Shown in pieces: positions 40,415 to 50,939 of a DNA stretch of 64,000 nt. Source of the stretch: Mesostigma viride (taxonomy: Eukaryota; Streptophyta; Mesostigmatophyceae; Mesostigmatales; Mesostigmataceae); assembly GCA_009746045.1 (NCBI GenBank), contig RPFO01000002.1, positions 834,240-898,239 on the forward strand, given 5' to 3'. Position 1 is the stretch's first letter; every line of letters starts with the position of its first letter. Below the pieces are notes generated by a model, which saw only the letters and a list, made by a program, of their open reading frames with translations, was not told the DNA's origin and did not search any database. The position numbers and the translations under genes were made by a program.

Positions 40415-42854
40415 ACGCCGAGCACGAGCGGAACTGGTGCCGCCAGGAGTACCTGTCGGCCCTGGACGCCCGGGCGGACGTCGACGAGCTGGACAAGGGT
40501 GCCCCCAACGCAGCCATTTTTGCGGGCTTTGCGGCCCGTGCCCCGTTGCTGGCGGCCCGGCACCTGCCGGTCATGCCCCGCCGCCGCCCCGGCCCGCTCT
40601 ACCGCCAGGACCCCAAGGTCTTGGCCGCCCGGCACCGCCTCAAGCGTAACCGGGACCCGTTGCAGAAACCATTGCTCAAGGCCGCCCTCGTGGAGGCCTA
40701 CGAGCACGCTCAGGACGCGGAGGCGGCCCAGTGCATCGCGGATGCCAAGGCCTGCCAGGCCCGCAACCAGGGCAAGGACATGTGGTACCACCTCGACCGG
40801 CTCGGCGGCCGGCGGCAGCGCACCCCGGTGGAGCACACGGGGGACGGCACGGCGCCGGTCAGCCTTGACCGCTGGTTGGCCCACTATGTTTCCTTGACAG
40901 GTGGGGCTCGCGCCCCCCCCCCGCCGCTGCACCCCGAGACGGCCGCCCGCCTCGGGGTCGCCGGACCCCCGCCGCCGCCAGCGCCCCCCTCCTCGGCCGC
41001 GGACTACCAAGTCCCCGCCTTGCAGGAGGGCTGCCTTGCCACTGACGACGTCGTCCCCCCCTTCACTTTGAAGGAATTGGACGGCGCCCTTGCTCGCCTG
41101 CGGTACGACGCGGCGGTCGGTGCCGACCACCTTTCTGCTGAGCTGCTGAAGACCCCTGATCTGGCGGTTAGGGATCTTCTGCTGGCGTTCTGCAACCGTG
41201 TCCTGCTCTCTGACGAGCCTCCGCCTGCTGAGTGGCAGACGGCCATCCGCGTCATGCTGTACAAGAAGGGCTCTGCTGCTGACCCCGGTAGTAAATACCG
41301 GGGTGTCTGCCTCCAGAGCGCCGCGCTGAAGGTCTTCATGCGCATGATGCTGCACAGGCTCCGCGCCGCGCTGGACCCACACCTGGGTGAGTCTCAGATG
41401 GGTTTCCGTCGTGGTCGTAACACTGTCATGGCTGTGTTTGTCGCGCGCCGGTTGATGGAGGAGGTGCGTCGACTTCCCCCTGACAGTTTGCCGCTGGTCT
41501 TCATTTTTGTTGACTATATCAAGGCCTTTGACACGGTTCTCTGGGAGGCTCTTTGGGCCATCCTAGCTCTGGATCGGGTACCACCTGCGTTTATTGCTGC
41601 CATTCGCCGACTGTATGAGGGCTCACAGGCAGTAGTGCGGACTGCGGAGGGCACTACTCCACCATTCCCCCTTCACCACGGGGTGTGGCAAGGTTGTGTC
41701 CTGTCCCCATACCTGTTCATTATTGTCGTGGATCACGTCATGCGCCGGGCACGTGCGCGCTTTACTGCTCTTAAGGGGTTCGAGCCAGGCTTGGACATCC
41801 TTAACGTGAAAGAGCACGGCGGGGTTAGACCTGGTTACCGCCTTGCCGACCTGATTTATGCGGATGATACCACCCTCATCGAGAGCCCCGAGCACATTCA
41901 GACCTGGCTGGACTGCCTGGGCCTGGAGGCGCGGGCGGTGGGGCTGGAGATTAGTGTCAAAACTGAGGCGATGGTGATAGGGGCATCCAGTAAACCACCG
42001 CTGCCGCGCCTGCTCGACGGGACGGAGGTCCCGTTCCGCGACCGCTTCAAGCTGTTGGGGAGCTGGCTTCCTGACACCGCCGACGATGTGGACACACGCA
42101 TCGGCCTTGCCTGGGCCAAGCTCCGTTCGCTCACACCTTACTGGCGCTCGAAGGGCCTGGACGGGCACCGCAAGCGCATGCTCTTCAAGGTCCTCGTCCT
42201 CACGGTGCTCACGTATGGCGCCGAGGCGTGGACCCTCCCACCCAAACTGGCAGCTCGGCTCGACGGCACAGTTTACTACAGGATGCTCCGGCAGGTCCTT
42301 AACGCAGGTTTTTCCGAGCGTCCGTCATCAGAGTCTTTGTATCATGGCATGCCTCGTGTTTCGGACGAGATTAGGCAGCGTAGGATAGCATTTGTAGGAC
42401 ACCTTGCCCGCACCAGCCAGGTCGACACCACCCTTGGTCTGGCCGGCCCCCAGCGGCTTGGACAGCCGGGGCGGCACATTCTGAGCTGGCCTGGCCCCGC
42501 GGACATTCCCAAAAGGGTAGGGAAACCTGTCACCAACTACGTTCAGATGTTGCTGGACGACCTAGTGGTCCCAGCCCAGTTTGAGCACCGCATCCACTCT
42601 CTCTCCCGTCTTTGGACTGCCATGCAGGACAAGACGCGGTGGAAGAAGATTGTCAAGGCGCACACGCCCGACCCTGTGGGCAAGCCACCTCCCCCCAAGC
42701 GGAGGAGGCGTTTTGATGAGTAGTGTAGTTAGGATTTTCTAGATAGAGTTAGGATAGTCCGATCACGCGGCTTCCTCCACCCCATCCATCATGAAATATG
42801 TGCTACATGACCCCCCCACGGAGGCATGTTATAATTTAATTTAATTTTAATTTT
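40415..42854 (+). mobile_element. APE-LINE copy, 5'-truncated, intact ORF2 C-terminal half
   Basis: Flanked by the 10-bp duplication AATTGCTAGG (40405-40414 and 42855-42864). It keeps the RT half of ORF2 and the full 3' UTR (42724-42854) with the hairpin region and ATTTAATTT tail. The open frame makes it the least decayed copy, but it lacks the endonuclease and ORF1 and so cannot move by itself. Confidence 0.92.
40546..42723 (+). CDS. APE-LINE reverse transcriptase (ORF2 C-terminal part)
   Basis: 725 codons, truncated at the N-terminus. The reverse transcriptase runs from about residue 180 to 470: AIRVMLYKKGS, SQMGFRRGRNT at about 283, FVDYIKAFDTVLW at about 318, GVWQGCVLSPYLF at about 380 and IYADDTTLIE at about 438 (YADD catalytic box). 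A thumb and connection follow, then a family-specific C-terminus (RRIAFVGHLARTSQ, GQPGRHILSWPGP, basic PPPPKRRRRFDE). No RNase H is obvious. The related full copy (44313-53400) shows that an APE-type endonuclease belongs upstream. The first ATG of the frame need not be a real start. Confidence 0.9.
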   Translation: MLAARHLPVMPRRRPGPLYRQDPKVLAARHRLKRNRDPLQKPLLKAALVEAYEHAQDAEAAQCIADAKACQARNQGKDMWYHLDRLGGRRQRTPVEHTGDGTAPVSLDRWLAHYVSLTGGARAPPPPLHPETAARLGVAGPPPPPAPPSSAADYQVPALQEGCLATDDVVPPFTLKELDGALARLRYDAAVGADHLSAELLKTPDLAVRDLLLAFCNRVLLSDEPPPAEWQTAIRVMLYKKGSAADPGSKYRGVCLQSAALKVFMRMMLHRLRAALDPHLGESQMGFRRGRNTVMAVFVARRLMEEVRRLPPDSLPLVFIFVDYIKAFDTVLWEALWAILALDRVPPAFIAAIRRLYEGSQAVVRTAEGTTPPFPLHHGVWQGCVLSPYLFIIVVDHVMRRARARFTALKGFEPGLDILNVKEHGGVRPGYRLADLIYADDTTLIESPEHIQTWLDCLGLEARAVGLEISVKTEAMVIGASSKPPLPRLLDGTEVPFRDRFKLLGSWLPDTADDVDTRIGLAWAKLRSLTPYWRSKGLDGHRKRMLFKVLVLTVLTYGAEAWTLPPKLAARLDGTVYYRMLRQVLNAGFSERPSSESLYHGMPRVSDEIRQRRIAFVGHLARTSQVDTTLGLAGPQRLGQPGRHILSWPGPADIPKRVGKPVTNYVQMLLDDLVVPAQFEHRIHSLSRLWTAMQDKTRWKKIVKAHTPDPVGKPPPPKRRRRFDE

Positions 42855-42876
42855 AATTGCTAGGGCATGGCGTCTC

Positions 42877-43573
42877 ATGCTCTTCAAGGTCCTCGTCCTC
42901 ACGGTGCTCACGTATGGCGACGAGGCGTGGACCATCACACCCAAACTGGCAGCTAGGCTCACCGGCACGGTTTACAGGATGCTCCGACAGGTCCTTAACG
43001 TAGGGTTTTCCGAGCGTCCGTCATCAGAGTCTTTGTATCATGGTATGCCTCGTATTTCGGACGAGATTAGGCAGCGTAGGATAGCATTTGTAGGACACCT
43101 TGCTCGCACCAGCCAGGTCGACACCACCCTTGGTCTGGCCGGCCCCCAGCGGCTTGGCCAGCCAGGGCGACACATTCTGACCTGGCCTGGCCCCAAGGGC
43201 ATTCCCAAAAGGGTAGGGAAACATGTCACGAACTACATCCAGATGTTGCTGGACGACCTAGTGGTCCCAGCCCAGTTTGAGCACCGCATCCACTCTCTCT
43301 CCCGTCTTTGGACTGCCATATGCAGGACAAGACGCGGTGGCAGAAGATTGTCAAGGCGCACACGCCCGACCCTGTGGGCAAGCCCCCTCCCCCCAAGAGG
43401 AGGAGGCGTTTTGATGAGTACTTAGTGTAGTTAGGATTTTCTAGACTAGATAGCTTAGAGTTTAAAGGATAGTTCGATTACGCGGCTTCCTCCACCCCAC
43501 CCATCCATCATGGAATATGTGCTACATGATCTCCCAACGGAGGCATGTTATTATTTAATTTAATTTAATTTTT
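42877..43573 (+). mobile_element. APE-LINE copy, short 5'-truncated
   Basis: It starts within the LMLFKVLVLTVLTYG segment and runs to the A/T tail. The 11-bp duplication is ATGGCGTCTCA (42866-42876 and 43574-43584). The frame 42877-43425 is open for 182 codons with a slip near the end. It is inserted in the same element C 3' UTR as its left neighbour. Confidence 0.9.
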
Positions 43574-43810
43574 AATGGCGTCTCAGCAGAGAGCAACTCC
43601 GGGCTGCATGGGCAAAGCGTGACTAGGCTATTAATTAATTAAAAAGATAGCTCAGTGGGGAGCATATGTAACACATAGCCCTGAGAAAGGGGCATCTATG
43701 GGTTTTAGATACAGTCTGGGCTACAACCTGCAGGTGTAGGATGTAAACTAGCACCTGCTCTGGGTGCACAGGGTGCACCTTAATTAATTGATTAGGAACA
43801 TAACTCCGTT
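43574..43810 (-). mobile_element. Element C 3' UTR pieces
   Basis: 43574-43633 continues the copy split by the previous LINE (CTCAGCAGAGAGCAACTCC). 43634-43785 is another element C 3' end beginning with its own tail (ATTAATTAA, GCTCAGTGGGGAGCATATG). 43786-43810 is the tail of a third, cut by the next APE-LINE fragment. Confidence 0.7.
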
Positions 43811-44076
43811 CTCACTCTCTCTCCCGTCTTTGGACTGCCATGCAGGACAAGACGCGGTGGAAGAAGATTGTCAAGGGACACACGCCCGGCCCTGTGGGCA
43901 AGCCCCCTCCCCCCAAGCGGAGGAGGCGTTTTGATGAGTAGTGTAGTTAGGATTTTCTAGATAGCTTAGAGTTAGGATAGTTCGTTCACGCGGCTTCCTC
44001 CACCCCATCCATCATGGAATATGTGCTACATGATCTCCCCACGTCTGAGGCATGTTATAATTTAATTTAATTTTTA
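43811..44076 (+). mobile_element. APE-LINE copy, very short
   Basis: The last 130 bases of ORF2 plus the 3' UTR and tail. Flanked by the 11-bp duplication ATAACTCCGTT (43800-43810 and 44077-44087), within the hairpin region of an element C tail. Confidence 0.88.
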
Positions 44077-44087
44077 ATAACTCCGTT

Positions 44088-44312
44088 GCATGGGAGTATA
44101 TGTAGCACATATCCCAGAGAAGGGGCAATATGGCTTGTTAATACATTCTAGGCTACTTCCTGCAAGGGTGGGAATGTAAACGACACTTGCTCTAGGTGCA
44201 CCACTTGGGCACCTGCACCCCCCAGAGTCTCGGGCAACACCCAACTAAGGGGAGCCTGTCATGGGGGGGGAAGATCATCATGGCTATACAAGAGCTAGGA
44301 CATGGCTTCTCA
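44088..44312 (-). mobile_element. Element C 3' UTR fragment, left part
   Basis: Its hairpin carries an extra CATG (CCGTTGCATGGGAG at about 44083-44096), one of the 4-bp insertions. It is cut at ATGGCTTCTCA by the long APE-LINE and resumes at 53412. Confidence 0.82.
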
Positions 44313-44841
44313 TAATAATACGTAACACACTATCCCTCGGTTTACGGTGTGCCGAGCTATGGATGCCGAGAATGCTCATAGCTTTTGACTCCGGGCATGA
44401 AATTTGGTCGGGTAAATTGCAGTAGACTCGCCTTTTGATGACGAACACGTTGATCTAATTTTTGGTAGCCATCTCCCCGGATTTCGCAAGTTATCGCCAG
44501 CGGCCTGTCCAGCAGATCTCGCTATTTTTCTGCACATTATGGCGGCACCACGCACGTGATCAGTGCGCCTGCGCCCCCTGCCATCGTCTAGGTGTTATTC
44601 AACGTAGATATGGAGGCCCCCGCACGTGCGTACCGTCTTCAGCTCCTGTCGCCGAGTCTCTTGATGCCCAGATTGCTGCAAACAAAATCGCCAACGACAG
44701 TAATGTCGCCGCCGAGAACGCCGCTCACAACTGCGACCCAAGACTTCGGAAGCAACTCCGATAGCGGCTGAAACCTCCTTGCCGGAATCCATGTCCTCAT
44801 CATTCTACATGCACTGATGCCAGACCAGCGTTTGAGCCTCA

Positions 44842-45840
44842 GTGGAAGACATCGCTGTCTTACTCGACGGCCTCAGCGACGGTGCTGTGCTAAACGTGCT
44901 GAAGCTCCGCAACGACCACGACGCCCCGATTCGCAACCCTCGCAGCGGCCGGGTTGAGGACGCTCCTTCGGATGAGTGGACTAGGTGGGAACCCAAAGAT
45001 TGCCGCCTTGCCTGTCTTATTTCGTGCTGCCCTGAACTTGTCGAGCTGCCGGCGACGGCCATCGCCAGGCCAGCCCCCTCGACCGATGTTACCGTGCAGC
45101 TGCAGAACCTCGCACAGTCTTTTACGACCGTGCAGGGCGACATTAATAAGGTCCTGACGGAGGCGTCTGCAGCTGCGACGGCACAATTGCTGGAGCTGAA
45201 GAAAGCCCTGGCAGCCCCCGCTAAAACTACCACGTTCGCCGACGTCACAGCTTGGCAAGCAGTTTACCACCATATAGTTCAACAGGCGGCCAAGTCTGCC
45301 GCTACCGCTGCGGTCACCCAGAATGCAGTGCAGCAACGCCAACACAATATGGTAATCAAAGGCTTCCAGAAAGGCGCGGCAGCACATGAGACAGCACACT
45401 CACTTGCCGAGGAGCTGCGCGGCCCAGCGTTTCTGGGGAAGATGCAGCTCCAGAACCGTGTTGTCATTGAACGAGCCATTCGGCTGCCAGGCCCTCTGGG
45501 CCTGGTCGTCGTCACCATGGCATCCATGCACGACAAACGCCTCGCGCTGCATGGGCCGGCGCACGTCGTCTGCTCCAGCCCGGCGACTTCAGCCTCGACG
45601 AGGACTATACACGCCGGCTCAACTGAATTAGGCGAGGAGCGCGGCGTGGAACAGCACCATCGTCCAGGAGGCCGGCCAGGAAGCTCGAGACCAAGGGTAA
45701 GCGTCTGCTTCAGAATGGCTCCTTTGCAGCATTCTTTGATGGTACCCAGATCAACTGGTGTTCAGATTAACACCCCCGGAGCAGAGTCTCGTGAGGTGTC
45801 TAGCAAGAAAGGTGCTGCCTCTGGTGATGCCTGGCAGTAG
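44842..45840 (+). pseudogene. APE-LINE ORF1 protein
   Basis: A 332-codon frame. Residues 95-165 (VQLQNLAQSFTTVQGDINKV...) could form a coiled coil. Residues 175-245 (QHNMVIKGFQKGAAAHETAH, LQNRVVIERAIRLPGPLGLVVVTMAS) resemble the RNA-binding region of LINE ORF1 proteins. At about 45590 the homologous reading moves to another frame (FSLDEDYTRRLN, then KGKRLLQNGSFAAFFDG), so there is at least one frame break and the end of the annotated frame is not genuine. The domain order parallels element C's protein. Expected role: an RNA-binding chaperone of the LINE particle. Confidence 0.7.
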
Positions 45841-46348
45841 GTAGACAACCTTCCTCGTCGGCTCGCGGCATACAGGCTTCGGGGACAGCCTCTAAACAGT
45901 CCCGTTCCACTATACCATGCCTCGACCTAGCCGTCGGGTGATGATCGAGCCATGGTGGTGCCGGTATTTCGGGCTACAATGTCATCTGACCACTGTCAGA
46001 TTCGCAAAACCCAACGCGTGCTAGATTACCTACGCCTCGGCGTTGTGCAATCAGCCTCACCCCTGAATACCCCGAGCAAGCGGCAGGCTCGCATCCTACG
46101 CTTGCAGGACAAAATCAATGTGATGAAAAGCACTATTCCCTCCGTTTCCACCCCCTCCGTCCCATCCCCACCCCCACCTAGCTCCGCCGCATCCACCCCC
46201 ATCATCCATCGCCGTTCTCCCCTGTTGGGCCAGCAGGCATCCTTGGCCCTTGCCACCTTCAATGCACGCACATTGCTAGCAGATGACGGCCATAGCTACG
46301 GGCTACCGGGGTGAAGAGCTCGTTGCCTTCTGCATATATATAGCCCAT

Positions 46349-46920
46349 ATTCCCCCAACCACCGGCCTGACATCGTGGTGCTGGACTTTGAGGGGGGTGG
46401 CCGGCATCTGCTTATTGACGTTTCGGTGGCGCGGCCCTTGGCTCTTAGCCACGTGGCTGGGGCCTCCCTCACGGCAGGTTACACGGCGGACCGGGCGGAG
46501 CGGGCCAAGCTCCTGGCCTACGGCGACGTCGGGCACCATCGTGTGGTGCCCTTTGTCCTGGAGGAGTTTGGGGCCATGGGGCCCCTGACCTCCGCCTTCT
46601 TCAAGGAGTGTTGCCGGCTCCGGGAGGACCGGCTGGACCTAGAGGGCCAGCGGGCCCCATGGTCGGCGCGGACCTGGACGTCATATTGGCGTCAGCGCTT
46701 GTCGGTGGCGCTGACTCGGGCCATGGCTGACATCATGCTCCGCCGTACGCGGGCTGATTTTGCGGTGCAGCAGGGCTATTAGGTTCCTCCCGTTAGGCGT
46801 TTCCATTGGTCTTATCGTAGTATAGAGCTTTGACATGGCTCTGTATATAGGTTTATAGCTGGGCGTTTGCTTTGGTTTGAGTGATTTCACTCTGCTGTAA
46901 GTAATTATATTTTTAATATA
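46349..46920 (+). mobile_element. REL-LINE copy 2, 5'-truncated, left half of a tail-to-tail pair
   Basis: The last 570 bp of the REL-LINE: the endonuclease region starting YSPNHRPDIVVLDFEGGG and the 3' UTR. The frame 46375-46782 is open to the natural stop. It shares the 15-bp target duplication ATATATATAGCCCAT (46334-46348 and 48505-48519) with copy 3. The target lies in ORF2 of the APE-LINE. Confidence 0.9.
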
Positions 46921-48504
46921 TATTAAAAATATAATTACTTACAGCAGAGTGAAATCACTCAAACCAAAGCAAACGCCCAGCTATAAACCTATATACAGAG
47001 CCATGTCAAAGCTCTATACTACGATAAGACCAATGGAAACGCCTAACGGGAGGAACCTAATAGCCCTGCTGCACCGCAAAATCAGCCCGCGTACGGCGGA
47101 GCATGATGTCAGCCATGGCCCGAGTCAGCGCCACCGACAGGCGCTGACGCCAATATGACGTCCAGGTCCGCGCCGACCATGGGGCCCGCTGGCCCTCCAG
47201 GTCCAGCCGGTCCTCCCGGAGCCGGCAACACTCCTTGAAGAAGGCGGAGGTCAGGGGCCCCATGGCCCCAAACTCCTCCAGGACAAAGGGCACCACACGA
47301 TGGTGCCCGACGTCGCCGTAGGCCAGGAGCTTGGCCCGCTCCGCCCGGTCCGCCGTGTAACCTGCCGTGAGGGAGGCCCCAGCCACGTGGCTAAGAGCCA
47401 AGGGCCGCGCCACCGAAACGTCAATAAGCAGATGCCGGCCACCCCCCTCAAAGTCCAGCACCACGATGTCAGGCCGGTGGTTGGGGGAATAGAAGGCAGC
47501 GCCATCCGCATCCTCGGACCGGATGTTCGCGTGGGGGAAAACCGACCGAATCATGGCGAGCACCACCGTCAGGAGGACAGTGTGCAAATACAAATACCAA
47601 TTCTGATTCTGTTGGCCCCCCATGCAGGCAAGGTAGTGAGTCCCCGTGGGATCCAGCGGCTGCCCACAGCTACCACAAGGCCGCCCGGCCGGAACAAGAG
47701 GCTGCGGGGCAAATAGCTGGTGCCGGAGCGCCACCGAGTAGTGGCTGGGAGCCAAGGCGAATGGGGGGCCATGGGAAGAGCACGAAGGTACGCCGAGCCC
47801 ACACTCCGCAAGGAAAGCGAGAACAGCCACGCACGTCCCTGGGCGTTGAGGTCCGCGAAAAGAGCAATCCAATCAGCCGTGTGCAGAATACCCGCGTAGG
47901 TTTTCTGGTGTTTATCGATGACGCGAGCAGGGAATGCGGCGGGAGATTGAACGGAGGCGACCGAGGGAGTGCCGCGAGGGAGGTGGCGCTGTACCGCCTG
48001 AGCGGCACGGACGGGAGAACAGGCCTGCTGGATCTCAGCATAGGCCTCCTGGATGGCAGTGACGAAGGGCAAAGGGCTGCTGGGGTCCAGGAGGTCAGGC
48101 GCTGCCGTTGCCAAAAGGGGCAGGAGCCGGCAGCTTTCCGCCCACGACTGAGCGACGGAGCCCAAAAAGGCTGCTGGGGCCAGCCGGGCGGCACGAGTCA
48201 GACCGCAGCCACCCATCCGTGCAGGCAGGGAGGCAATGCGAATAGCATGTGGCGGAAGGTCGGGGCCCGGGACCAGCTGCGCCAAGGCCGACTGGATGCG
48301 TTCGTCGTGGCCCTCGGCGGCCAGCCGGACCTGAGACGGAAGAGCGCCCCGGAGCCAGTGAACGACGCGAGGGTGAGCGCAAAACCACAGAAGCAGACCC
48401 TTGGTCTGCGAATCATGAAGGCGCGCAATCAAGGGCAGTACCTCAGTGCGTGCCTCGAGGGCGGCCCGCAGAGCATCGATGACAAACGCGGGGTCGCGTT
48501 TTTA
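46921..48504 (-). mobile_element. REL-LINE copy 3, 5'-truncated, right half of a tail-to-tail pair
   Basis: It carries the thumb, Cys-His cluster and endonuclease. The frames 48432-47569 and 47872-47057 cover the protein from the region after the YLDD box to the stop, with one frame break near 47760. It meets copy 2 tail to tail at TTAATATATATTAA, centred at 46920/46921. Confidence 0.9.
47057..47872 (-). CDS. REL-LINE endonuclease region, open in copy 3
   Basis: 271 codons ending at the natural stop (DFAVQQGY). The Cys-His cluster CGSC...THYLAC is at about residues 66-84, and RPDIVVLDFEGGGRHLLIDV at about 135-155 has the spacing of a PD-(D/E)xK nuclease active site. It reads straight through the C run that breaks copy 1. 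Only a fragment of a LINE protein; the first Met is internal. Confidence 0.8.
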   Translation of the reverse strand: MDCSFRGPQRPGTCVAVLAFLAECGLGVPSCSSHGPPFALAPSHYSVALRHQLFAPQPLVPAGRPCGSCGQPLDPTGTHYLACMGGQQNQNWYLYLHTVLLTVVLAMIRSVFPHANIRSEDADGAAFYSPNHRPDIVVLDFEGGGRHLLIDVSVARPLALSHVAGASLTAGYTADRAERAKLLAYGDVGHHRVVPFVLEEFGAMGPLTSAFFKECCRLREDRLDLEGQRAPWSARTWTSYWRQRLSVALTRAMADIMLRRTRADFAVQQGY

Positions 48505-50939
48505 ATATATATAGCCCATCGTGTGTCTATTCTAGGCGTGCAAGAGCATCGCCGCTCGGTGCCACTTGGCATGGTGAGCACTGATCGCCTGGCGGGTGGC
48601 TGGCGGTTTTACTTTGCTGGCAGCGGTACGTCAGGCCAAGCCTAGGTGGTGTTGGTCTTTTGACTTTTGTGTGCGCCGCTGGCAGTTGCTATAGCCTCAG
48701 CACGCTGAAGTTTCTAACCCCACGCCTTATGGTAGCACATTTCTCCTCCGTCGAGGGGAGGTCTAAACTCCAGGCTCACGGTGGGGGTGGGCTACGAACC
48801 CCATAGATAGTGGTCTACCTGAGTTGGAACGCCAGAAGTTCTTCGAAGACTTGCATAGCCTTGATTGAGGGGGCCACCCCAGCCCGCCACTTTTCGGTTA
48901 TGCTGCTCGACGCCAATAATGCCACGCTCCCCGTGGGCACTGCTGGCAGTCGCTTTGCGCCTGCTGACACGGCTGCTAACGACAACACTCCCCTGTTTTC
49001 TGCCTTTTTGCGGGATAGCGGGATGGTTGCTGTCAACTGCCACTTCTAACGTCCCTCACAGGACTTGGTCACTTTTCGTGGCCCTAACGGCCATCAGGCC
49101 TGTCTGGACTACGTGGTGGTACGGCAGCCCAGGTGCACCTCGGTTCTGGACGCCCGAGTGTTTGACACGCCCACGGTGTGCTCTGACCACCGGTTGGTGC
49201 GCGCGACCATTTGGCTCCGGTTCCACGTCCCCGAGCGCCGCGCCCCAGTGGCCCGCCCTGACTGGTCTGCTCTACGCCCGGTCCGGGGAGATCCTGAGGA
49301 CTGGACGGACGCCGAGCACTCGCGGAACCGCGGTGCCGACTGGATCGAGTACTTGTCGGCCCTGCATGGACGCTTGGCCGGGCGGACGTCGACGAGCTGG
49401 ACAATTAAGGGTGCCCCCAACGCCGCCATCTTTGCGGGCTTTGCGGCCCGTGCCCCGTTGCTGGCAGCCCTGCACCTGCCGGTCATGCCCCGCCGCCGCC
49501 CGGGCCCGCTCTACCGCCAGGACCCCAAGGTCTTCTTGACCGCCCGGCACCGCCTCAAGCGTAACCGGGACCCGCTGCAGACACGGTCCGGTGCATGCTC
49601 AAGGCCACCCTCGTGGAGGCCTACGAGCACGCCCAGGACGCGGAGGCGGCCCAGTGCATGCATCGCAGATGCCAAGGCCTGCCAAGCTCGCAACCAGGGC
49701 AAGGACATGTGGTATGTACCACCTCGACCGGCTCGGCGGCCGGCGGCAGCGCACCCCGGTGGAGCACACGGGGGACGGCACGGCGCCAGTAAGCCTTAAT
49801 TGACCGCTGGTTGGCCCACTATGTTTCCTTGACAGGTGGGGCTCGCGCCCGGCGCCCCCCCCCCGCCGCTTCACCCCGAGACGGCCGCCCGTCTCGGGGT
49901 CGCCAGACCCCCGCCGCCGCCGCCGCCCCCCTCCTCGGCCGCAGACTACCAAGTCCCCGCCTTGCCGGAGGGCTGCCTTAATTGCCACCGACGGCGTCGT
50001 CCACCCCTTCACCTTGAAGGAACAGGACGGCGCGCCCTTGCTCGCCTGCGGTACGGCGCGGCGGTCGGTGCCGACCACCTTTCTGCTGAGCTGCTGAAGA
50101 CCCCTGACCCGGCGGTGAGGGATCTTCTGCTGGCGTTCTGCATCCGTGTCCTGCTCTCTGACGAGCCTCCGCCTGCTGAGTGGCAGACGGCCATCCGCGT
50201 CATGCTGTACAAGAAGGGCTCTGCTGCTGACCCCGGTAGTAAATACCGGGGTGTCTGTCTCCAGAGCGCCGCGCTGAAGGTCTCAGTCATGCGCATGATG
50301 CTGCACAGGCTCCGCGCCGCGCTGGACCCACACCTGGGTGAGTCTCAGATGGGTTTCCGTCGTGGTCGTAACACTGTCATGGCTGTGTTTGTCGCGCGCC
50401 GGTTGATGGAGGAGGTGCGTCGCCTTTGCCCTGACAGTTTGCCGCTGGTCTTCATTTTTGTTGACTATATCAAGGCCTTTGACACGGTGCTAGAGCTGGG
50501 AGGCTCTTTGGGCCATCCTAGCTCTGGATCGGGTGCCACCGGCGTTTATTGCTGCCATTCGTCGACTGTATGAGGGCTCGAGCCCACAGGCAGTAGTGCG
50601 GACTGCGGAAGGCACCACCCCACCTGATTCCCCCTTCACCACGGGGTGTGGCAAGGTTGTGTCCTGTCCCCATACCTGTTCATTATTGTCGTGGATCACG
50701 TCATGCGCCGGGCACGTGCGCGCTTTACTGCTCTTAAGGGGTTCGAGCCCGGCTTGGACATCCTTAACGAGCGCGAGCACGGCGGGGTTAGCACTGCATG
50801 GCTACCACCTGGCCGACCTGCATGATTTATGCGGACGACACCACCCTCATCGCGCGCCCCGAGCACATTCAGACCTGGCTGGACTGTCTGGGGCTGGAGG
50901 CGAGGGCGGTGGGGTTGGAGATTAGTGTCAAAACTGAGG

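Noticed and set aside
46949-47158. Identical 69-codon ORFs at 46681-46890 (-) and 46949-47158 (+)
   Set aside because: They are the antisense of the REL-LINE 3' end, duplicated because the two copies are tail to tail.
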